Assembly (NCBI RefSeq): GCF_018320785.1
Contig: NC_054881.1
Span: forward strand, 14,012,275 to 14,076,274
Source of the DNA: Cheilinus undulatus
Taxonomy: Eukaryota; Chordata; Actinopteri; Labriformes; Labridae
Length of the DNA: 64,000 nucleotides
Direction of reading: 5' to 3'
Each line of letters starts with the position of its first letter. The first letter of the stretch is position 1. A program made the translations under genes and the position numbers. The notes under the pieces are model-generated. The model was not told the DNA's origin, ran no database searches, and saw only the letters and a program-made list of their open reading frames with translations. Shown here in pieces: positions 14,401 through 23,400 of the stretch.

Positions 14401-17400
14401 CATACGCCGTACCTGCTGACAAGTGTGGACTGGTGATCGGCAAAGGTGACAACCAGGCTTTTATTTAATTGATGCTTTTGGGACCTTAACAGAAAGATTT
14501 GCTTGTTCTTTGTGTCTTTAGCTGAGACATTTTAACTAGTTAGTATCTTATAGTTGCTCTGAGGCTTGTGTGAGTCTCGTTTCATCAGTTTCTTGCTGTT
14601 AGCTGGTATCCCAGCTTGTACTGATTGGTCAATAAATGCAGTTTTAATAAAAGCATATTTAACTTGCAAGATTGCCTTTTCCCCTTTTAATATCTGGATG
14701 CCGTTTGGTGCTGCCTCTGCGTGAAACTGATGAGAAGAGGGGGGGACAAGTGACCACCCGCCTTTTCTCCCTCCGGGGCTCATGTATACAGCACAAGTGG
14801 CATTCATTGGCTTCACTAAGGGCTTAATGACGGGGATAATGCGTGTAATGTGACATTAATTGTTAAAGGTGCATAATAACAGCCCTCAATCATGTGGAAG
14901 GCTGCCTGGCATCTAATGAGGGTCTTTCAGCCCAATAGAGTGCAGCGAGGGAATGAATAGGAGGAATTAGCTTATTGGCTATTCATGCCCACTCTATTGC
15001 CAGCTATTTAAAAGTCATTGACCACTGCAATGGAAGGCGCCGTGAGTGTGTGTGTCAGTGTGCATGCATGTGGCCTTGGTGTGTGTGTGCGTGCAGCGGT
15101 GGGCGGGGTCCGAGGGGGCCTCTTTACCTAAGATAAAAACATGGCAATAGAAATGTCAAGTGGCTTTTGTGCATGTAGTGGGCCGAGGGAAACAAATAAA
15201 CCTGGGCGTAGCGTCCCCCTCTCTGTGCATTAGCATATGAAGTGGACCAATATGGTGGAGATGGCGGTGGGTCTGGGTGCTGTCAGCCATTCCTTAAAGG
15301 GTGCGGTGATTAATATCTTTACGATGCCATATGCAGCCCATTGCCCCTCTGTTTTGACCTCCAATACACACTCAGACGAACACAAGAGTTGATGAACCAA
15401 GCCACCCACAAACCTGCTCACTCTAAGAGCTGATATATATTAATGCATCTTAAAACTTAACTTATTTTCTAAACTAATGGATTAAAACCTAAAGCTCAAG
15501 AACCAGTTTGTGCTGAGCTTTCAGTTGTGTTTAGTTTAAGTTGAATGCAGTCGTTTGGAAACTCTGGAAAAGTTTTAGAACTTAACATGAGGGCATTAAA
15601 AGTGTAAAAGGATGATGCAAATTTGAGTGGATTTACCTCACCCTACATGTGCTAACTTTTAATTGTTGGATTTCATTTTTTGCTTATCATGCCCTTATTG
15701 TGGTTTATGACTTTCAAATGAAATCCAGAACTAAATGTTTAAATGGGCCCTAAATGTCAAACACAAACTGATGTGCAAATTATTTGATGCAGGGAAAATT
15801 CTAGAATTTGATTTATTTAAGATTGTGTTACAGAAATTCATCTTAAGTAGGAATGCACTAGATTATCGACATGATATCAACAGATATTGACTTAAAAACT
15901 AAACTAGTTCTATTGTAAGATATACAATTTCTACCGATATTTCCTTTCCTTTAATAAGCTGTAAATATCAGTCTTAATTATCTGTAAATATCAGCTTATA
16001 TTGGCTGTAAATATCGGCCTATATTGTCTGTAAATATCAGCCTGTATTGGCTTTAAATATCAGCTTATTTTGTCTGTAACTATCGGCCTATATTGTCCGT
16101 AAATATCAGCCTATATTGGCTGTAAATATCAGCCTGTATTGGCTGTAAAAATCAGCCTATATTGGCTTTAAATATCAACTTGTATATCTGTAAATATTGG
16201 CCTATAGTGTCTGTAAATATCAGCCTATATTGGCTGTGAATATCAGCCTATATTGTCTGTAAATATCAGCCTATATTGTCTGTAAATATCAGCCTATATT
16301 GTCTGTAAATATCAGCCTATTTTGGCTGTAAATATCTGCCTGTATTGGCTGAAAATATCAGCCTATATTGTCTGTAAATATAGGCCTGTATTTGTATATA
16401 TCAGCCTATATTGTCTTTAAATATTGGCCTATATTGTCTGTAAATATCTGCCTGTATTGGCTGTAACTATCAGCCTTTTTGACTGTAAATATCAGCCTAT
16501 ATTGTCTGTAAATTTTGGCCTATATTGTCTGTAAATATCGGCCTATATTGGCTATAAATATCAGCTTATTTTGACTGTAAATATCATCCTACATTGGCTG
16601 TTAATACCGGCCTATATTGGCTGTAAATATCGGCCTATATTGGCTGTAAATATCAGCCTATATTGTCTGTAAATATCAGCCTATTTTGGCTGTAAATATC
16701 TGCCTGTATAGGCTGTAAATATCAGCCTATATTGTCTGTAAATATCAGCCTATTTTGACTGTAAATATCAGCCTATATTGGCTATAAATATAGGCCTGCA
16801 TTATCTGTATATATCAGCCAATATTGTCTGTAAATATCAGCCTATTTTGACTGTAAATATCAGCCTATATTGGCTATAAATATTGGCCTATGTTTTCTGT
16901 AAATATCAGCCTATTTTGACTGTTAATATCAGTTTTTTTTTTACATTTAAATATCAGCCTATATTGTCTATAAATTTTGGCCTATATTGTCTGTAAATAT
17001 CGGCCTATATGGGCTGTAAATATCAGCCTGTATTGGCTGTAAACATCGGCCTATATTGGCTTTAAATATCAACTTATACGTCTGTAAATATTGGCCTATA
17101 CTGTCTGTAAATATCAGCTTATAGCGGCTGTAAATATTAGCCTATATTGTCTGTAAACATCGGCCTATTTTGGCAGTAAATATCTGCCTCTATAGGCTGT
17201 AAATATCAGCCTTTATTGTCTGTAAATATCAGCCTATTTTGACTGTAAATATCAGCCTATATTGGCTATAAATATAGGCCTGTATTATCTGTATATATCA
17301 GCCTATATTGTCTGTAAATATCAGCCTATTTTGACTGTAAATATCAGCCTATATTGGCTATAAATATCAGCTTATTTTGACTGTAAATATCATCCTACAT

Positions 17401-20400
17401 TGGCTGTTAATACCGGCCTATATTGGCTGTAAATATCAGCCTATATTGTCTGTAAATATCAGCCTATTTTGGCTGTAAATATCTGCCTGTATAGGCTGTA
17501 AATATCAGCCTATATTGTCTGTAAATATCAGCCTATTTTGACTGTAAATATCAGCCTATATTGGCTATAAATATAGGCCTGTATTATCTGTATATATCAG
17601 CCTATATTGTCTGTAAATATCAGCCTATTTTGACTGTAAATATCAGCCTATATTGGCTATAAATATTGGCCTATGTTTTCTGTAAATATCAGCCTATTTT
17701 GACTGTTAATATCAGTTTTTTTTTTACATTTAAATATCAGCCTATATTGTCTATAAATTTTGGCCTATATTGTCTGTAAATATCGGCCTATATGGGCTAT
17801 AAATATCGGCCTGTATTGGCATTAAATATCGGCCTCTACTGGCTGGAAAAATTGACCTATATTGGTTGTAAATGAACACCTTTTTGGCTGTAAATATCAA
17901 TCTGCTTTGGCTATAACTATCTGCCTATATTGGCTGTAAAACATTGGCCTCTGATGGCTTTAAATATCACCATATACTGGCTATAGATAACAGTCTTCAT
18001 TGTTGTAAATATTTGCCATTATTGGCTGAAAATGTTTGCCTTTAATGACTGAAAATATTGCCTAAACTGGCTGTAAATTACAATCTGTATTGGCTGTTAA
18101 TATCAGCCTGTATTGGCTGTAAGTATCTGCTGTATCTATAGATAAGGTTTTGGCTTTTGAAGCAGGACAAACAGAGCTATATTAGCTAAAGTCTTTTACT
18201 CTGTTCAGCCTCATTCCTTGTGGAAGTGTGTCTGAACCTCTTTTGTATACGTATTGATATGTATATTGGCTAAGATGACATTGAAAAATTCATTAAATCA
18301 GTCTTGATTTCTTGAAGTTGTGAGCTTGGGAAAATATTTGTTGACTTGAAGTGAGGGCTGTCACAAAAAGACATTTTAGCTTTGATACGTTTGTATTAAA
18401 ATCAGATACTGATGGATCTTTTGATGCCACAGCGACATATATACAATCTCTAGGCACTCTGTGCTTGGTCTTTTGTTTTTAATGACACACTTTATGAAAA
18501 AACGCAAGCTCCGGCTCCCTTATACATTATATGAATAAGAAAAACTTTGAAAAACACTTAAAAATACTTTTAAAGCCAGCTAACTAGTAACAACATATAC
18601 ACAATGGGATTTTGAGGGCAGCAACAATTTCTGTCCTCCTTTTTTATATTTCTCCACTCAGTCAGGGATGCATATTTTTGCTGTTCACAATTCCACCAGT
18701 TGCTCTTCTCTTTCCACAATCTATAGGAAAACTTTGATTCATGCCCCCTGTCATGTTGGCTTGCTTTGTTGCCATTTCTTGGTGGCTGGCTGTTTACATA
18801 AGTCACATCATTTAACTACACAGTATTTCACAAGATGAGTCTAAAGACCTGTGATAATAAACTTTTGATTTTATCATTAGCCAAGATGGGAAATGGAGTG
18901 CCTAAATACTCTGATTAAGTGTAGCGACCACCTTACATCAATTGCTGAGACAACAACAGGAGCATGCTTCAACTATAGCTAAACACTCAGACTTCTGACA
19001 TTTGTCTGGCTGTAAAATCACCTGAAATGTCACCATTGTGAGGCTCAACTTATCATTTCTGCCTTAGAGCAAACTTAAGAAGCAACTGATATGCATGGCT
19101 ATTTGCAAAGAGTGTATATTTTAGATTTTAGATCCCAAAGGAAATTAATTTTAAAATTCAAAAACCCTGTAATTCAGTCACAATTTCCCCTGAAGTAGCT
19201 GTAACAACTCAACATTGAATCATGACAAACTAGAATGTGTCTGTTAAACATTTCTTCAGCTGATAAATTTAAAATGTTGTGTTGCCCTTATGTATTGATT
19301 TTATCATTACTCCATCCTCTAGCTTGAATTAAAAATGTCCATGTTACACACTTTGTTAGTGCTATTTTCCCTGGAGACTTTGCCCCCACCAGGAGCTAAC
19401 CAGTTCCCCTGGCTTTGCCTTGAATGCCGTCACCAGTTGCACTTTTGTGTCCCTCCTTTTCTCCAGCTCACTAAACCAGTCTCATTAATAAGGCCCGTAT
19501 TATCTGTCCTCACTACAGCCCAGTCCATGAAATGAATGGTCAGGGTCTTCATTGCTCTCTGCTGTCTGACTAGAAGAGCTCATAATGGCTTCATTAAGGC
19601 AGAAGTTTCATTTGGTTGACAATGGGTTAATGGCCCATGTGCAGTCTGTTGGCAGGGAGGAATAGGCCGCGGGAGGGGAGAGGTTTTTGATGAGCGTTTT
19701 CATTCGGAGGTCAGCCAGGGTCATCCGAGTGTCAGCCACAAGTGAACAAATGTGTAATTGATGTTGGGACAGCCCTGGTGTCCCCCCCGGGAAGCACCCT
19801 CAGCCTTTTTCGTTCAGATGGGCATTGTGGAGGGAGGGGTGAGGAGCGGCTATATGCCCCCCACCCTGGTTCACTCCCTCCTCTCATCACAGAGGACAAC
19901 ACAGAGTCAAGAATGAAAAGGCTAAAAGAGACAAACGATATCCCAGAAGGAGGATACGCTTCAATTTTGGCCCTTTTCTCCTGCCACCGATGTTTCATTT
20001 CTCCCTGCTGGTGTAATTGCTCTCTCCACACGTCGGGAAGCTGGCATCTGATGCCGAGGAGGGGGAGGTGTGCAGGAGATGTCTCCTTTTGTTTCCTGAT
20101 TTGCATGGATGTTAGAACAGAATGGTAGATAAGTGCTGAGACACATGCCAGAGCCTTCATAAGGTAGCACCATCACACAACTTAAGTCTAGAGAGACAGG
20201 GAAGATCCCAGCACTGAAGAGATGTAAGCATCAGTTTGTGTGATAACATGTCATTGACAACTATTGCATCACTGGTGCCAAATATTGATATTTAAATTAA
20301 TAAATATGGCACTCTAAACCGATTCCAGGGAGGTTTGACTCTTAACTCGGCCATTTGTGAGTCTTTAAAGTAGCTGATTATGACAGGTTAACGTGAACTA

Positions 20401-23400
20401 AAGTTAAGCTGATGGAGGTCGACGGCAGCAGGATCATTTCAGACAGGACCAGAAAGAAGTTAAAGGGTCATCAGTGTATCAGTTGCTACTGAATCACTCT
20501 ATTCAGAAATCATTATTATGGGTTTTGTATTGGATCTTATCAGATCTTATTTTATTGCAAGGTGCTCTACAATTCCCTCATCTGTAACCATATACTTCAC
20601 AAAATAGGGGCTAAGACTTCTGTGTCTACCCTTTTAACCAATAATACATTTTTAGGTGCCGATCAAAAACGTCTCGGCAAAAATGACAAGCTTTCAGATT
20701 TTTATGACTGATCTAAATCTAAATCCGGTCTGATATTACCATCAGTACTTAGAAAACTGAGCACAGTGCATGCAGAGTCTGTGAGCCTCCTGCATTTATG
20801 TTCAGGCTGCAGGGGATGCTGCTGCCATCACAGATACACCATCATGACTCTGCAGGCAGACGCTTAAGTAAGGAAGTGTATTCCTGCTATCAGCAGCGCC
20901 TCGTCCCAGTTCGCATTAACATGTAGTCTGTTAAATGCACATTGTTTATGTTAAAGCTTTCACTACTCTTCATTGTGGTTGAGCTCAACACGGTAAGCTT
21001 ATTTAAACAGGAGTGGCGGGTTAGGGTTAGACAGCTAATTTTCAATGTTAAAAATACCTGAAGTTTCAGTAACACAACAAGCTGCAAGATTATTTGTTAA
21101 ATGTGTCACTTCCACTGTTTTCTCTCCTCTTTCCCTCTTCCTTGAAAAGTATTACAATATAAGTTGCTGCCAGTGCAAAATAAAACTCCTAATAGTTCTG
21201 TAACCTCCTCAAAGCTGCAGTGTTGCCTTTCCAGTCTCCCTCTTGTAAAAACATGAACTATATCTAAATATTGTGTGGTCAAATATGACAAGAATTTGAA
21301 AATCCTGCTTTCTGTCTTTCTATAGTGGGCTTTACTATCAGATTGTTCTCTGACTTGTATATCATATGTACTAATGTTTTGTAAAGACCTGTTATCGGCC
21401 ACATGCTAACAATCAGTTATTTTATGATGTAGATCTGAACCATTGACCTAGATTGATTTGTAAATGCACAGGATAAAAGCATCATCCTAAACATTTACAA
21501 CTTCTAAGCATGAGTATTTAATCCAAGTCTTGGAAGTTGATCACAAAAAGGAGCGAACAAAGAAGAATTTAAGGATTTATCTTGGCCTTGTATTGTGCTT
21601 TTCTTTTGTTTTGATTTTGAGTGGACAGTTCTGAGGTGAAACAGTTTACTCAGAATAAAATCAGCTGAACATCCAGAGCTGAATATTAAATGTTTCCTTT
21701 TCTTTTCTGTTTTTTCAGGTGGAGAAACCATCAAGAACATCAAAGAGCAGTCTCGTGCCCATGTGGAGCTCCAGAGAAACCCACCGCCCAACACCGACCC
21801 CAACGTGCGCATTTTCTCCATCCGAGGCACCCCTCAGCAGTTGGAGAAGGCCCGCCAGCTGATCGATGAGAGAATTGGGGTAGGTGGTCCACTCAAAACT
21901 CTATTGTCCGGCCTGATATTCATGAGCGCACATGTCAATGCAGAGAGCGGCCGGGGTGCGGCTGGTGGCTGTGGTCCTGGTGGCCAGCAGGATGTCACCA
22001 GAGGTTAAACATGAAGAATCCATCAAATGGACTTAATGGAGTGCATCAGCGGCCGGCCCTGACCTTTGACCATGCCTGTTGGCTTCCTTTAAACACGAGT
22101 GTGGTCTCTTACTCGCCTCCTCTTCCCTTTCTCTGCTCTAGGGCCCCGGGATGGGGGGCAACAGTAGCTTCGGTATGAACCTCTACAACCAAGGACCAAC
22201 CACTCCTCCTCAACAGTAAGATTCCTCCTCTCTGCACGACACACGTCACATTTTTATGTAGTTTTTATGTTTGACTGGTCTAGTGTGAGCTGTTAAAGAC
22301 TAATACAGAATCCCCAGTAAGAAAAATATCATCCACTGAATTATTTTCACAATTGTTTATTTTGAATCAGCGGGCCTCAGACGTTCATGACAGGAGGAGG
22401 AGGAGGAGGATGGGGCACGACTTTTCAAATATGGCAGCCTCAAGGCCAGCAGGACCACAGTGAGTAAACGCACAAAGAGAAAATGCTGAAACAAGCAAAA
22501 TATGTCTGGACATTTCAAAAGTTTCAGTGTTTGAGATTTGTTGAGCTTTATAAGCAGAGTGCCAGGATGTTGAAATTAAGGCCAGACATTCATTTTGTTT
22601 ATTCTGATGTCATCTCTTTGTGTCTCACCACCCAACTAGATATTGGTTAAAATCCCTAAAATTCTATATAACTGAAAAAGTTTTAGTCATGCCATTTTCC
22701 ATCGAGGGCACCTTTGGGTTCATGCTGTGCTGCTGAAAGCACAGCCATCCGAGTTTTATTCGCTTTTGATGCAAAAATCTTCTGCAGCTTGCATGCTTGT
22801 GCTTCCTTTCCTGCGGCTAACCGCCTCCTTCCTGCACCCGACAGATTTAAAATTTGCCGTCGATGGGAATCATTTGGAAACAGATGAGTGCAGAAGGTGA
22901 AAAGGGTAAGGGTAAAAAGAGAGCTCACTGTCAGTAACTCTGGTGTGTTATTTGTGTCTGCTTTCAGGTCACAATGGATCCCAGACGGGCCAGATGGACT
23001 GGGAGCAGTATTATAAAAAGCTAGGCAAGTGTCAATCAGAGACTGCCGATCTTCTCAGCCCCCTCTTTAGTTCATAATCCACCGTTTAATTCTCCTTTTC
23101 TTATGTGAAGCAAAGATAATGAGCATTCATTTTACTTGTAACTTTCCTTAAACACTGGTCATTGGAACTGAGAGAGGAGGAAAACTGAAACCTTCTTATA
23201 ACAGGCTGTTTATCTGTTTGTGTGCAGGGCAGCAAAACCAGGCCCAGAGCACTGCTCCTGAATACAACAAAGCTTGGGGTGAGCTCTCATGTGACTTGCT
23301 TTTTTTATGAGCACAACATCAACTGAAGAAGCACAAATGTATCTTAATGTTTCCTCTAAACTGATGTTTGTTTTCCTCTTTTCAGGCCAGACTGCTGGTC

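Larger units (their letters stand above)
14446..21718. other. Largest fubp3 intron, splitting KH4; holds minisatellite and candidate CNEs
   Basis: This 7.3-kb intron interrupts codon G of the KH4 GKGG loop. It contains a GC-richer non-repetitive block at 14820-15425, the 23-bp minisatellite (15955-18135), AT-rich sequence at 18140-19330, a second non-repetitive block at 19360-20165, and unremarkable sequence to the acceptor at 21718. Confidence 0.8.

Noticed and set aside
15955-18135. Possible CRISPR array (short repeats at regular spacing)
   Set aside because: Units are directly adjacent 23-mers without unique spacers, no cas genes, and the host is a eukaryotic intron: a minisatellite.
19732-20160. 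Long open frames on both strands (142 and 128 codons)
   Set aside because: No domain, no splice context and no protein-like composition; overlapping opposite frames fit GC-balanced non-coding DNA.
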